A stretch of 42,866 nucleotides of DNA from Desulforhopalus sp. (lineage in GTDB: Bacteria > Desulfobacterota > Desulfobulbia > Desulfobulbales > Desulfocapsaceae), in contig JANJUM010000179.1 of the NCBI GenBank assembly GCA_024710585.1, positions 1 to 42,866 of the forward strand, given 5' to 3'. Each line of letters opens with the position of its first letter. Positions within the stretch are counted from its first letter, which is position 1. The translations under genes were made by a program, and so were the position numbers. Positions 17,073 through 26,228 of the stretch are shown here, piece after piece. Below the pieces are notes generated by a model. That model saw nothing but the letters and a program-made list of their open reading frames with translations, searched no databases and was not told the DNA's origin.

Positions 17073-17732
17073 TCAGTCGGCGGGAGGGATGACGTAGAAG
17101 AGGATGGCGAAGAAGTGGAGGATGCTGCCGGCGAGCACGAAGAGGTGCCAGATGGCGTGGTTGTAGGGCAGGCGGCGCCAGACATAGAAGACTATGCCGC
17201 CGGTGTAGGCCAGGCCGCCGGCGAGGAGCAGCTTCATGCCACCGCCGCCGATGCTGGCCAGCATTGGCCGGATGGCGGCGACCACCGCCCAGCCCATGAT
17301 CAGGTAGAGGACGATCAGGGCGGCGCGGAAGCGGCGCAGCGAGGTGGCCTCGATGATGATGCCGAGCAGGGCCAGCCCCCAGATGACGCCGAACAGCGTC
17401 CAACCCCACGGTCCGCGGAGGTTGACCAGGGTAATGGGGGTATAGGTGCCGGCGATGAGCACGAGGATGGCGGAGTGGTCGAGGATGCGCAGGATTGACT
17501 TGGCCGCTGGCTGCTGGATGGCGTGGTAGAGGGTCGAGGCGGCGTAGAGCAGGATCAGCGCCGCCCCGAAGATGGAGCAGCTGACAATATGCCAGGCGTC
17601 ACCGTAGAGGCTGGCGAAGGCGGTGAGGACGCCGAGCCCGCCGATGGCCAGCACGATGCCGATGCCATGGGTGATGCTGTTGGCGATTTCTTCGCCGCGC
17701 TTGTAACGGCTGGGGGGGCTGGGCTGACTCAT
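17073..17732 (-). CDS. trhA: Hemolysin III / PAQR-family membrane protein (TrhA/YqfA-like)
   Basis: A 219-residue integral membrane protein with about seven hydrophobic helices. Family-defining motifs are visible: EEIANSITHGIG near the N-terminus (His22), STLYHAI, the central LDHSAILVLIAGTYTP, and a C-terminal segment with PYNHAIWHLFVLAGSILHF, whose histidines form the presumed metal site. Length and motif order match bacterial hemolysin-III-like proteins, which are linked to membrane-energetics or lipid homeostasis; a haemolytic role is doubtful. The ATG at 17732 precedes the conserved N-terminus directly. It lies 155 bases downstream of a minus-strand hybrid kinase stop and may be an independent unit. 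It is an ordinary housekeeping-type gene between signalling genes. Confidence 0.88.
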   Translation of the reverse strand: MSQPSPPSRYKRGEEIANSITHGIGIVLAIGGLGVLTAFASLYGDAWHIVSCSIFGAALILLYAASTLYHAIQQPAAKSILRILDHSAILVLIAGTYTPITLVNLRGPWGWTLFGVIWGLALLGIIIEATSLRRFRAALIVLYLIMGWAVVAAIRPMLASIGGGGMKLLLAGGLAYTGGIVFYVWRRLPYNHAIWHLFVLAGSILHFFAILFYVIPPAD

Positions 17733-17887
17733 GGGCAGTGGCGGTGTGGGGGATGGTTGCCGGGATGCGCTGGGCCTAAGTGTAGTGCGTCCGCCTGCGC
17801 TTGTCCATCCCCAGGCCGCTGTCGGTGGCGATCTTTATCTTTTGTCCTCGCCGTCTTCATTACCCGCAGGCGCCGCCGGCGAACTGG

Positions 17888-19825
17888 CTATGAGCGGGCC
17901 ATGACGGTGACCGGGTTGCGCAGCGCGTGTTTCACCGCGGCGCTGAGCACGGCCATGGTCACCGGCTTCTCCAGGCAGAAACGGATGCCCAGCTTCTTCA
18001 TCAGGGCGATTTCTTCCTTGTCGCTATAGCCGCTGAGGACGATGCCCTTCTGGTCGGGGTGAAGGCGCAGGATTTCCTCGAAGGTCCTCCGGCCACTCAT
18101 CCCCTCGCCCATGTTCATGTCGAGGATGACGAGGTCGGCACGTTTCTGGCGCAGATACTCGACGCCCTGTTCGCCGCTGGTCACCGAGGAGGGGGCGTAG
18201 CCGAGCTCGGTGAGCATCAGCGAGAGGATATGGTTCTGGGACTCCTGGTCGTCGATGAGCAGGATGCTCTCGCCATTGCCGCGCTGCAGCTTGAGAATGC
18301 TGTCCTCACGGCGGCTTTCGGTCCTGTCCTTCACCGCCGGGAAGTAGATGTGGAAGCTGGCCCCTTGAGGGGTGTTCTTGGCCTCGACCCAGCCGTTATG
18401 CTGGCGGACGACGTTCCAGACGATGGACAGGCCCAGCCCGGTGCCGCTCTTGCCTTCCTTCTTGGTGGTGAAAAAGGGGTCGAAGATGCGTTCGAGATCG
18501 CTCTCGGCGATGCCCGGGCCGCTGTCGGCGACGGTCAGCGCCACGTAGTCGCGGGCTTCTGTCGCCGGTTGGCCGGCCGTGTCCGGCGGGCGGTAGGTGC
18601 AGTTCCTCGTCGTAATGGTGATACTGCCATCGCCCTGGGAGGCTTCCAGGGCGTTGATGATGAGATTGAGCAGGATCTTGTGGACATGGGGCCGGGAGCA
18701 GTCGATGTCGTGCAGTTCCTTCGCGAAATCGGTGCGCACCTCTATGGTCGGGTGCTTGGCGGCGGCGATCTGGTACTCGATGGATTGCAGATGGGTGGCG
18801 ATGATCTCGTTGAGGTTGCCGGGCGAGGTGGATAAGGTCCCGCCGCGGGTGAGAAGGAGCAGGTCGGAGACCACCGCGGCGGCCCGCTTGCCCGCGTCCT
18901 GGATCTTCTTGATGCCGGCGTAGAGCTTGTCGTCGTTGTCGATCTGGCAGAGCAGGGTCTCGGGAAAGGTGACGATGCCGACGAGGATGTTGTTGAGGTC
19001 GTGGGCCACCGCGCCGGCCATCATGCCCAGGGAGCGGAGCTTGTCGATGCGTCCCATTTTCTTCTGCAGGTCGAGACGCTCCCTCTCGATGGCGACACGC
19101 TCGGTAAGGTCCTTGAAGGTGCAGATGGTGGCGGGGTGGTCGAGGACCTGCACCTTTCTGCAGCTGACCTCGGCGGGGAAGGTGGCGCCATCCTTTCTCC
19201 GGCAGACGGCTTCGTAACGCTGGTCGGAGAGGCCGCAGGCGTTCTGTTCCGCCGCGGCCTGCGGCAGAGGCGGCACCAGCAGATCCTCATAGGCCAGCCC
19301 TGCCTGGAAATCTTCCTTGCCATAGCCGAAGAGCCTGCAGAACTGAATATTGGCGTCCATCAGCCGGCCGTTGTCGTGGAGCACCACCCCTTCGGTGCAG
19401 GCGTCGGCGAGGGCGCGGAACTTGGTCTCGCTGCTCTCCAGATCTCGCTTCAAGGCCTGATGCTCCAGGGCCTTGGCGATGGTTTTCAGCAGCTGGTCGT
19501 GGTTGATCGGCTTGTTGAGGAAATCGTAGGCGCCGAGCTTCATTGCCCGCACCGCCAGCTCCACCGTGCTCAGCCCGGTGAGCATGACGACGGTGGAGGG
19601 AATCTTGGCGGAGACGACAAACTCGAGAATGTCGCAGCCATTGATGTCAGGCAGGTTGACGTCGAGCAGCAGCAGGTCGAAGCTGTCGGTCTTGAGCAGC
19701 TGCACGGCGCTGGCGCCGCTCAGCGCGGTGGTGATTTCGTAGCCGTAAAATTCGAGAATCCGCTTGAGACTGCTGGCAAACCGCTCTTCATCATCGACGA
19801 GGAGTATTCTGTGGGCTTTTTCCAT
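17888..19825 (-). CDS. REC-PAS-histidine kinase-REC hybrid protein
   Basis: A 645-residue soluble kinase flanked by two receivers. The N-terminal receiver (1-122) has Asp11/12, phospho-Asp55 in LLLLDVNLPDING and the conserved Lys in DFLNKPIN. PAS spans about 133-245, HisKA carries His275 in GAVAHDLNNIL, and HATPase_c covers about 380-500 with DSGPGI and GTGLGLS. The C-terminal receiver has Asp569 in LVILDMNMGEGMSG. No membrane segment is present. The ATG at 19825 is preceded by GGAAGAAGG about ten bases away. An in-frame TTG at 19867 would add 14 residues before the canonical receiver start. The N-terminal receiver suggests it is itself a phosphorelay target, perhaps of the HDOD kinase 85 bases upstream on the same strand. 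Outputs are unknown. Confidence 0.93.
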   Translation of the reverse strand: MEKAHRILLVDDEERFASSLKRILEFYGYEITTALSGASAVQLLKTDSFDLLLLDVNLPDINGCDILEFVVSAKIPSTVVMLTGLSTVELAVRAMKLGAYDFLNKPINHDQLLKTIAKALEHQALKRDLESSETKFRALADACTEGVVLHDNGRLMDANIQFCRLFGYGKEDFQAGLAYEDLLVPPLPQAAAEQNACGLSDQRYEAVCRRKDGATFPAEVSCRKVQVLDHPATICTFKDLTERVAIERERLDLQKKMGRIDKLRSLGMMAGAVAHDLNNILVGIVTFPETLLCQIDNDDKLYAGIKKIQDAGKRAAAVVSDLLLLTRGGTLSTSPGNLNEIIATHLQSIEYQIAAAKHPTIEVRTDFAKELHDIDCSRPHVHKILLNLIINALEASQGDGSITITTRNCTYRPPDTAGQPATEARDYVALTVADSGPGIAESDLERIFDPFFTTKKEGKSGTGLGLSIVWNVVRQHNGWVEAKNTPQGASFHIYFPAVKDRTESRREDSILKLQRGNGESILLIDDQESQNHILSLMLTELGYAPSSVTSGEQGVEYLRQKRADLVILDMNMGEGMSGRRTFEEILRLHPDQKGIVLSGYSDKEEIALMKKLGIRFCLEKPVTMAVLSAAVKHALRNPVTVMARS

Positions 19826-19910
19826 GCTCGAATAACCTTCTTCCCTGTTGTTGAGAGCGGTCGACAAACGTTAGCGGAGGAACGTGATGCGGCTGTTTCC
19901 GTCGCTTCCC

Positions 19911-22160
19911 TCAGGAGATCGTCACCTTGTGGCTGTCTGCCGCCACCGGCAGGCTGACGAGAAACCGTGTCCCTTTGCCCGCGGAGCTCTGACAGTCGAG
20001 GGTGCCACCGAGGTCGGTGACCATCTTCTTGACGATGGACAGGCCGAGACCGGAGTGGTCGGCTCCTTTGGTGGTTGTAAAGGGGGTATAGAGATTCTGC
20101 AGCACCTTTTCCGGAATGCCCGGGCCGGAATCCTCGACGATGATCTGCGCCACCGGCAGAGGCGACGCCGAGGAGGTGGCGTCGCCATGGGGTTCGACGA
20201 GTTCGGTGGAGACGCGGATGGTGCCTTGGCCCTGCAGGGCCTCCACGGCGTTCTTGATGAGGTTTATCAGCACCTGCTTGATTCCCGCCTCGGAGGAGCG
20301 GATCATCGGCAGCTCGAGGTCGGGGGCGAAGGAGAGCGCGATATGCGAGGAGCTCTCGAGGGGCTTGCGGAAGATCTTGACGACATCGCCGATGATGCCG
20401 TTGAGGTCGACCTCCGACAGGCGATGGACGTGGGCACCGGAGAAGAGATCCAGCTGGCTGATCATCGAGGCGATGCGGTCGATCTCTTCGCTGATGACGG
20501 TCAGTTCTTCCTGGATCGAGGTGTCTTCGACGGTCTTGAGACGCAGCGTCGTCAGATAGTTGGAGATGATGCCGAGGGGATTGTTGATTTCATGGGCGAA
20601 TTTGCGCGCGGTCATGGAGATGGCCGCCTTCTTCTCCCTCTCGATCTCCGCCGCCTTCTCCTTCTGGGTGAACTCGAGGCAGAGGCTGAGTCCGACCTGT
20701 CGGGCGATGATGTTGAGCAGGTGGAGGTCTTCCCCCGGCAGCCGCGGCTGCTCTTCCGGCATGCCGAGGACGACGACGCCGAGGGTACGTTCGTGGGCGC
20801 GAATGGGCAGGAGCAGGACGCTGGCGGTGGCGAACAGCGCCAGCAGCTGCCGGTCGGCGGGGTTGTCGGAAGCCTGGTCGAGCGTCAGGTAGGTGGGCAG
20901 CGAATTCCGGAAAACCTGGGCCACGCTGCTCGAGCTGCGCTGCAGAGGGAGGAGCAGCCCCGCGCTGGAATCCTTGAGTTTGTTGGTGCCCGAGGTCCAG
21001 CCCTTGAGGATCGTGCCCTCTTTCTCGACGAGGAAGAAGAGGACCTTGTCGATGTGGAAGAGGTTGTAGGCCGAAGTCTCGAAGACCTCGATGAGCTCTA
21101 TGGCCTCCTTGGCGGAGAACAGCTCCTCGAGAAATCCGGAGAGCAGGGCCAGGTTCTTGACATGGGAGGAGAGTGCCTTCTCCGGGTCGCGGCGCGGCTT
21201 CTCGACGCCGCTGGCGAGGGCGTCCTCCTCGTCGCCGCCTTCCTCGCCGGAGGCGGCGGGGAGGGTGGCAAGGCAGGGCTGGTAGTTTTCCACCTGTTTG
21301 ATGGGTGGCGGTTCGATCTTGATACCCAGGTCCTTGGCGATGCTCTCCACCTCTTCGCAGGCGCCGCTGCAGATGGAGTCGAGGCAGGCCTGATCCATGT
21401 CGAAGAGTTGTGATGCCGTGTCGAGGCATTTATCGGATTGGGTCAGCTTCTCCTGCATCATGGTGGCGAGGTAGACGATCTTGACGAGGGGGAAGGACTC
21501 CTCGACCTTTTCCAGCGGCGCGTGGTGGAAGCGTATGGCCTCGGCGACCAGTGAGTTGAGCTTCCAGGTTTCCACCAGCAGGGCCCCGATCTCGCAGTGG
21601 GTGGTGCCGATGATCTGTTCTTCCGCCCAGAGTTCGTTGGGGACGTCTTCGATCTCGAAGAGAAAGAGCTTGTGTTTCTCGGGGTAGGTGGCGACGAGCA
21701 CCAGGCGGCCGATGTCGTAGAGCAGGCCAGCGAGGTAGGCTTCCTCGAGATTGGCGTAGCCGACCCGCTTGGCGATGCGCCTGGCGAGGGTCGCGCAGAG
21801 CAGGGACTTATACCAGAAGGTGTTGATCCTGAAGCCTTTGACGGAGGTATAGCGTTTCTTGTTGAAGACCTGGTGGATGCAGGTGGTGACGGCGAGATTC
21901 TTGATGCTGTTGATGCCGAGGTAGACGACGGCGTCCCTGATGCTGATGAAGTTGCGCTGCAGGCCGTAATAGGCCGAGTTGACCAGCTGCAGGACTTTGA
22001 AGCTCAGCGCCGGGTCCTTGCTGATGATCGAGGCGATATCGGGCAGCGAGGTCTCGGGGGCCTCGCAGGCCTCGAGGAGCTTTACCAGGATCTCCGGCAA
22101 GGAAGGGAGATTCCCCGACTTTTTGATATCCTCGAACAACTCGTTGCTTCGACTACTCAT
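19911..22160 (-). CDS. HDOD-GAF sensor histidine kinase
   Basis: A 749-residue protein. Residues 10-215 form an HDOD domain (LPSLPEILVKLLE, DPALSFKVLQLVNSAYYG). The position equivalent to the HD pair reads Tyr148-Asp149 in LLYDIGRLVL, so no HD-type metal phosphohydrolase is expected, which is normal for HDOD. A low-complexity acidic linker (300-330) leads to GAF (about 335-495), a coiled coil, HisKA with His523 in ARKFAHEINNPLG, and HATPase_c (about 610-745, DSGPGIPEK, SGLGLSIVKK). There is no receiver, so a separate partner is needed; the REC-PAS-HK-REC gene just downstream is the obvious candidate. The ATG at 22160 (GAGAG about eight bases before) starts the conserved HDOD region. An alternative ATG at 22190 would add ten residues. 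Upstream is the long AT-rich gap. Confidence 0.92.
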   Translation of the reverse strand: MSSRSNELFEDIKKSGNLPSLPEILVKLLEACEAPETSLPDIASIISKDPALSFKVLQLVNSAYYGLQRNFISIRDAVVYLGINSIKNLAVTTCIHQVFNKKRYTSVKGFRINTFWYKSLLCATLARRIAKRVGYANLEEAYLAGLLYDIGRLVLVATYPEKHKLFLFEIEDVPNELWAEEQIIGTTHCEIGALLVETWKLNSLVAEAIRFHHAPLEKVEESFPLVKIVYLATMMQEKLTQSDKCLDTASQLFDMDQACLDSICSGACEEVESIAKDLGIKIEPPPIKQVENYQPCLATLPAASGEEGGDEEDALASGVEKPRRDPEKALSSHVKNLALLSGFLEELFSAKEAIELIEVFETSAYNLFHIDKVLFFLVEKEGTILKGWTSGTNKLKDSSAGLLLPLQRSSSSVAQVFRNSLPTYLTLDQASDNPADRQLLALFATASVLLLPIRAHERTLGVVVLGMPEEQPRLPGEDLHLLNIIARQVGLSLCLEFTQKEKAAEIEREKKAAISMTARKFAHEINNPLGIISNYLTTLRLKTVEDTSIQEELTVISEEIDRIASMISQLDLFSGAHVHRLSEVDLNGIIGDVVKIFRKPLESSSHIALSFAPDLELPMIRSSEAGIKQVLINLIKNAVEALQGQGTIRVSTELVEPHGDATSSASPLPVAQIIVEDSGPGIPEKVLQNLYTPFTTTKGADHSGLGLSIVKKMVTDLGGTLDCQSSAGKGTRFLVSLPVAADSHKVTIS

Positions 22161-23442
22161 AGGCGTCTCTCGGTAGACGTTTCGTTGCATCACGGCCGCG
22201 CCGGTGACTGCAGCCCAGGCTCGTTGACGGCATCGGGAGTTGGCAGGACCTGTCCTGACGGATGCTGAGCGGGACGGCGCACCACTGCGAGAAGGGGGGC
22301 GCTGCAAGTGTATTGGCAGAGAATGTTCGACGATACAGGGCGTTTGCCGACCACTTGGGCCAATATCCCCTGTAATCCTCAGGGCGAAAGTCTCTTAAGA
22401 AAAATGCAGGATTTGCCGTGGGCTTGACAGGTGAGGGAAAGGGGTGGCAATCGAGCATTGTCGGGCGTGGGTTAGGAGAATTGGAGGTGCCCGGTCAAGC
22501 CGGTGGAAATATACGGTTTTACGGCTCGCCAACGATGACGACGAAAAGGAATCTTCTTGTCGCGGATGGATAAAAAGAATGCCACTATCGAACAAAAAAA
22601 CGGAAAAAGGGGACGGGAGGACAGGGCAGGAAAAAAAAAGTGCCGACGAGGCCTTTTGACAAAAAACGTTCCACCAGTGGTCGAGGCTTGGGGTGTGGTT
22701 GCCATGGTCGGTCGCTCAGTGGAAGTAACCATTGTGTTCAAGTCGCTGCCATGGATGAGGTTATTTCTCATTGGCGCAATGATATGGAGTTGTCGCAGGC
22801 ATACACGGTGTTGTTCGACCCCTTCTGGGGATATGCGACGGATATGTTTTTCTGCTGGCAAATCGGTACTGGCAACCGTACCAAGCCGAATCTCAACTTG
22901 CAAGCATATACTCGGAAAAGCCGGCGCTTGTGCGTAAAAGGCGACCGTCGTGGCGGGAGGTGAATTGGACAAATTTCTCCCTTTTTTGGGGGACTGAGTT
23001 GGGCGGTTGTGGGCCCCGTTTATCCATGTTTTGAAAAGGATTTTCAGGCCAGACGATTTTTTTGAGAAAAGATGGGGATAGAAACCAGGGGAGAATATTC
23101 CCACGATTTTGGCTATGGAGAATGTTGCGAGGTGTTTGGCTGGGATTTCCTCGCTGATAATTCCCTTTTGTAAAAGAATTGACCGGTAATAAATTTATTA
23201 TGAAATACAGATACAAAGAGGAGATTTTCGTGTCTTGGTGAGATGATATAAAAAGATAGGATGCAAAGCGTTAGACGAGTCCTGTTATGGACACTGGGTG
23301 GAAGGCGCCGCCGATTTCTTCCGCCTTGGGGCAGGTGGCACAGGGCGGGGTCACGACACTTACGCTCCTCTAGCGAGCGAGGATGACGCTGCATGTCCAG
23401 GTTTGCGTCAGCAACACCGTTGAATCCTTGCCTCAGCAACGT
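22161..23442. other. AT-richer intergenic region without a convincing gene
   Basis: About 1.3 kb lies between the HDOD kinase and the terminator of the aldo/keto reductase gene. It is clearly less GC-rich than both flanks and has many A and T runs. Open frames on both strands are short, overlap each other and have no recognisable domains. A plausible minus-strand promoter for the kinase lies around 22345-22375 (TTTCGC, 17-base spacer, ATATTG). Near 23187-23200 there is a 14-base perfect palindrome, followed by a 13-codon ORF starting at ATG 23200 with no visible homology. It may be a decayed mobile segment or hold a small RNA; neither can be shown here. Confidence 0.5.
23187..23200. repeat. 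14-bp perfect AT palindrome TAATAAATTTATTA
   Basis: TAATAAATTTATTA reads identically on both strands and stands in the most AT-rich part of the 1.3-kb gap, just after TTGACC on the + strand. It could be a regulator-binding site or a chance feature of AT-rich DNA. Confidence 0.5.
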
Positions 23443-23473
23443 AAAAAAGCGCGCCGATTTGCCGCTCGGCGCG
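23443..23473 (-). terminator. Intrinsic terminator of the aldo/keto reductase gene
   Basis: On the minus strand CGCGCCGA (23473-23466) and TCGGCGCG (23457-23450) form a perfect 8-bp stem with an eight-base loop, followed after two bases by six T residues (23448-23443). It lies about 60 bases past the stop of the minus-strand gene at 23534, a standard Rho-independent layout. Confidence 0.85.
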
Positions 23474-23533
23474 GTCCTCTATCGTTTGCGCAAGTGGCGG
23501 CGCGCTCTCTCGGCCAGTGGCGGCGGCCGGCGT

Positions 23534-24511
23534 TCAGACATCCTCGATGAACTTGAGGTTATGGGGGTTGTGGCGTTCGCCCTCGACGGCCTCGCTGATG
23601 GTGGCCAACTGGACGAGCTCCGCGGCGCTGAGCGCAATGCGCAGCGCGCCGAGGTTGTCTTCGAGGTGGGTTTGCCGTTTCATCCCGGGAATGGGAAGAA
23701 TATCCATGCCCTGGGCGAGCAGCCAGGCAAGGGCGATTTGCGCCGGGGTGGCCTTTTTCGCCGCGGCGATATTTTCGAGGGCTTCCACCACAAGGAGGTT
23801 CTTCTCGAGATTGCCCTCGGCGAAGCGGGGCATGGCGCGGCGGTAGTCGCCCTCGGCAAGCTCGGCGCGGGACCTGATCTTGCCGGTCAGCAGGCCGCGG
23901 CCAAGAGGGGAGAAGGCCACCAGCACCGTGCCGAGCTCGCGGCAGGCGGGGAGCACCGAGGATTCCGGCGTCCTGGTGAACAGGCTGTATTCCGACTGCA
24001 GGGCGGCGATGGGGTGGACTGCCGCGGCCCGGCGCAGGGTCGCCGCCGACACTTCGGAAAGGCCGAGATACCTGACCTTCCCTTGGTGAACGAGATCTGC
24101 CATGGCGCCGACGGTTTCCTCGATGGGCACCTTCTCGTCGCGCCGATGGAGGTAATAGAGGTCGATGACCTCGGTGCCGAGCCGGCGCAGGCTGGCCTCG
24201 CAGGCTGCCTTGACCCGCTCCGGACGGCCATCGATGGACACCTGGCCATGCTCGTCGCCGACGAAGCCAAACTTGGTGGCGATGAAGACCTCTTGTCGAC
24301 GACCGGCGAGAGCCTTGCCCAGCAAGGTTTCGTTATGGCCCTCGCCATAGACGTCGGCGGTGTCGAAGTGGCGCAGGCCGGCCGCCAGAGCCGCCTCGAT
24401 GGTGGCGAGGGATTGCTTGTCGTCCGCAGGGCCATAGGCGTCGGACATGCCCCAGCAGCCGAAGCCGAGCGGGGGATTGCAGAATTCTTGCGGAAGGTGT
24501 CGCGTGGTCAT
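23534..24511 (-). CDS. Aldo/keto reductase
   Basis: A 325-residue NADPH-type aldo/keto reductase of the (beta/alpha)8 fold. The catalytic tetrad is complete: Asp50 and Tyr55 in DTADVYGEG, Lys80 in IATKFGF and His122 in YYLHRRD. Typical downstream motifs are present: GKVRYLGLSEVSAATL, ALQSEYSLFTR, AFSPLGRGLLTG and the cofactor-site segment ILPIPGMKR. Length is full for the family, in the group that includes AKR13-type and YajO/Tas-like reductases. The substrate cannot be inferred. The ATG at 24511 directly precedes the conserved start, with GAGAAA upstream. It ends in a strong terminator and follows the MazG-like gene by 52 bases on the same strand, so it may share its transcript. Confidence 0.93.
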   Translation of the reverse strand: MTTRHLPQEFCNPPLGFGCWGMSDAYGPADDKQSLATIEAALAAGLRHFDTADVYGEGHNETLLGKALAGRRQEVFIATKFGFVGDEHGQVSIDGRPERVKAACEASLRRLGTEVIDLYYLHRRDEKVPIEETVGAMADLVHQGKVRYLGLSEVSAATLRRAAAVHPIAALQSEYSLFTRTPESSVLPACRELGTVLVAFSPLGRGLLTGKIRSRAELAEGDYRRAMPRFAEGNLEKNLLVVEALENIAAAKKATPAQIALAWLLAQGMDILPIPGMKRQTHLEDNLGALRIALSAAELVQLATISEAVEGERHNPHNLKFIEDV

Positions 24512-24563
24512 GAGATTTCTCGCTGAAGGGGTGCTGGAATAAGGTTACTGAGGCGCTGCCGTT

Positions 24564-24926
24564 CTACAGCTTGGTGTACTTGGTGCTCCTGCCTTTGGAC
24601 TTTTCCACGGGGTATTTCCGCTCGCTCTTGCCGAGTTTCCTGAGCAGGATCTTGGGCAAATCCACCTGGAACCTTTGCGAAAACCGCACCAGGAAGAAGA
24701 GGACATCGGCGATCTCGTCCTCGATCTCCTCCCTGGTCTGCGGGTCGTTGAGCAACTCCACCGACTGCTCGTCCGACTGGAAGCGGAAGTGTTCGAGCAG
24801 TTCCGCAGCCTCGGTGATGACGCCGATGGCCAGATCCTTGGGGCCATGAAACTGGTCCCAGTCGCGGGCCTCGCAGAATGCTTTCACCAATTCGCACACG
24901 TCCGCAAAGGATTCGGGTTCTTTCAT
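24564..24926 (-). CDS. MazG-like nucleotide pyrophosphohydrolase
   Basis: A 120-residue all-alpha NTP pyrophosphatase of the small MazG/dCTPase group. The metal-binding pattern is visible as EAAELLEHF and EIEDEIADVLFFLVRF (ExxE and ExxD acidic clusters), and the C-terminus KSERKYPVEKSKGRS is typical of the subfamily. It likely hydrolyses non-canonical or excess nucleoside triphosphates to the monophosphate and pyrophosphate in the cytosol. The ATG at 24926 is preceded by GAGGA about eight bases away. It follows the TPR-methyltransferase stop by 15 bases, which implies one transcript. The exact nucleotide specificity is unknown. Confidence 0.9.
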   Translation of the reverse strand: MKEPESFADVCELVKAFCEARDWDQFHGPKDLAIGVITEAAELLEHFRFQSDEQSVELLNDPQTREEIEDEIADVLFFLVRFSQRFQVDLPKILLRKLGKSERKYPVEKSKGRSTKYTKL

Positions 24927-24941
24927 CGCACAGTCCTCAAT

Positions 24942-26168
24942 TCATTCAGCCAATTGGAGAATCCACAGGTCGCCGGCCAGCCAGCGGTCGTTTTCCTTCC
25001 GCACGCTGGTGGCCTCGGTGGCAAGGACTTTCCAGCCGGTTGCCGCCGCGGTGTGGTCGATGTACTCCCGTGAATAGGCGAAGCGGCCGGTGCTCTGCAG
25101 TTGATAGCCTTGCGTCGCGAGAGCTTCGGTGGAGAAGCAGAACAGTGCCTGCGGCCGGGCGATGGCCCGCAGGGCGGAAAAAATAGTCTCCAGCGCGCCA
25201 ACGTAAATGAACACATCGGTAGCGAGGAAGAGATCGTAGGTTTCGGCGGTGGTGAGAAGGTAATGGGCGATGCTGTCCTGATGGAGGGCGGCGTAGCAGT
25301 TTTTGCCCGCGGCCTGCACAAGCATGTTGGCCGACAGGTCGACGCCGTGCAGGATGCCGACGCTCTCCTTGAAGGCAACGCCACCCAGGCCCGTGCCGCA
25401 GCCGAGGTCGAGGCCCTGGGCATAATGCCCGCTGAGTTGCCGCGCCCGGCAGCAGGTGGCAAAACATGCCTGGAGCTGGCACGGGTTATCGTATCCCAGG
25501 CCATCCACCAGGCTTTTCTCGAACCCTGCAGCATAGTCGTCAAAAAAGCTTTCCACATAGGCGTCGGGGGTCTCGCTGCGCGACGAGCCAAGGAGGGAAT
25601 CGAGCATGTACTGTGCCGATTCATCATCCGGCCGCAAGGCGAGCAGCCGTCGATAGCAGCCTTCCGCCTGGCGCAGGTCGCCATGGCGATGATGCATATA
25701 GGCGAGATTGCCGAGCGCCGGCAGATAGCTGGCGTCAAGCGCCAGTGCTTGCTGGTACCAGGAAATCGCCCGCTCATCGTCGAAGGCATCGCGATAGCAG
25801 CCGGCGAGATTGTAGCAGCAGTCGGTGCTGTCTGGGGTGATGTGCATCAGGTCCAGGTAGGTGGCGATGGCGGCGTCGTTGTCCCCGCACTTTTTCTGGC
25901 AGAGGGCGAGGTTGAACAGGGTGTCGCTGTCTTCGGGGCGGTTGCGCAGCGCCGTGGCAAATTCGTCGCGGGCGGCGGAGAAATTCTTCTCCCGGTAATA
26001 GACCAGGCCAAGATTGTAGTGCAGCACGGCGGCATGGGGGAAGTAGCCAAGCAGCAGAAAGTACTTCTGTTCGGCTTCGGCGAGGTGCCCCTCGGACTGG
26101 GCCAGGCATGCTTCATCGAAAAGCCGCTCCAGTTCCTCTTCCGTCGGGCGCGATTCGATGCTGGGCAT
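24942..26168 (-). CDS. TPR-repeat SAM-dependent methyltransferase
   Basis: A 408-residue two-part protein. Residues about 10-190 are five tetratricopeptide repeats (for example HAAVLHYNLGLVYYREKNF and LPALGNLAYMHHRHGDLRQA). Residues about 205-408 are a class I methyltransferase with motif I GLDLGCGTGLGG (252-263), GVDLSANML and a C-terminal DLWILQL strand. The architecture matches TPR-methyltransferases related to NDUFAF5/BioC-like folds, whose substrates are mostly unknown. The ATG at 26168 (AGGA about ten bases upstream) was preferred over an in-frame TTG at 26213. It is co-transcribed with the downstream MazG-like gene. Immediately upstream is the remnant of a small NTF2-like gene on the same strand. 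Confidence 0.9.
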   Translation of the reverse strand: MPSIESRPTEEELERLFDEACLAQSEGHLAEAEQKYFLLLGYFPHAAVLHYNLGLVYYREKNFSAARDEFATALRNRPEDSDTLFNLALCQKKCGDNDAAIATYLDLMHITPDSTDCCYNLAGCYRDAFDDERAISWYQQALALDASYLPALGNLAYMHHRHGDLRQAEGCYRRLLALRPDDESAQYMLDSLLGSSRSETPDAYVESFFDDYAAGFEKSLVDGLGYDNPCQLQACFATCCRARQLSGHYAQGLDLGCGTGLGGVAFKESVGILHGVDLSANMLVQAAGKNCYAALHQDSIAHYLLTTAETYDLFLATDVFIYVGALETIFSALRAIARPQALFCFSTEALATQGYQLQSTGRFAYSREYIDHTAAATGWKVLATEATSVRKENDRWLAGDLWILQLAE

Positions 26169-26228
26169 GGCTGTGAATTCCTTTTTCGGGGCTATGGCGG
26201 CAAAGGTCGGCAATTGGGCAGACGATGT

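Noticed and set aside
22472-23104. 210-codon minus-strand ORF in the AT-rich gap
   Set aside because: No start signal, no domain, and a residue mix typical of translated non-coding DNA.
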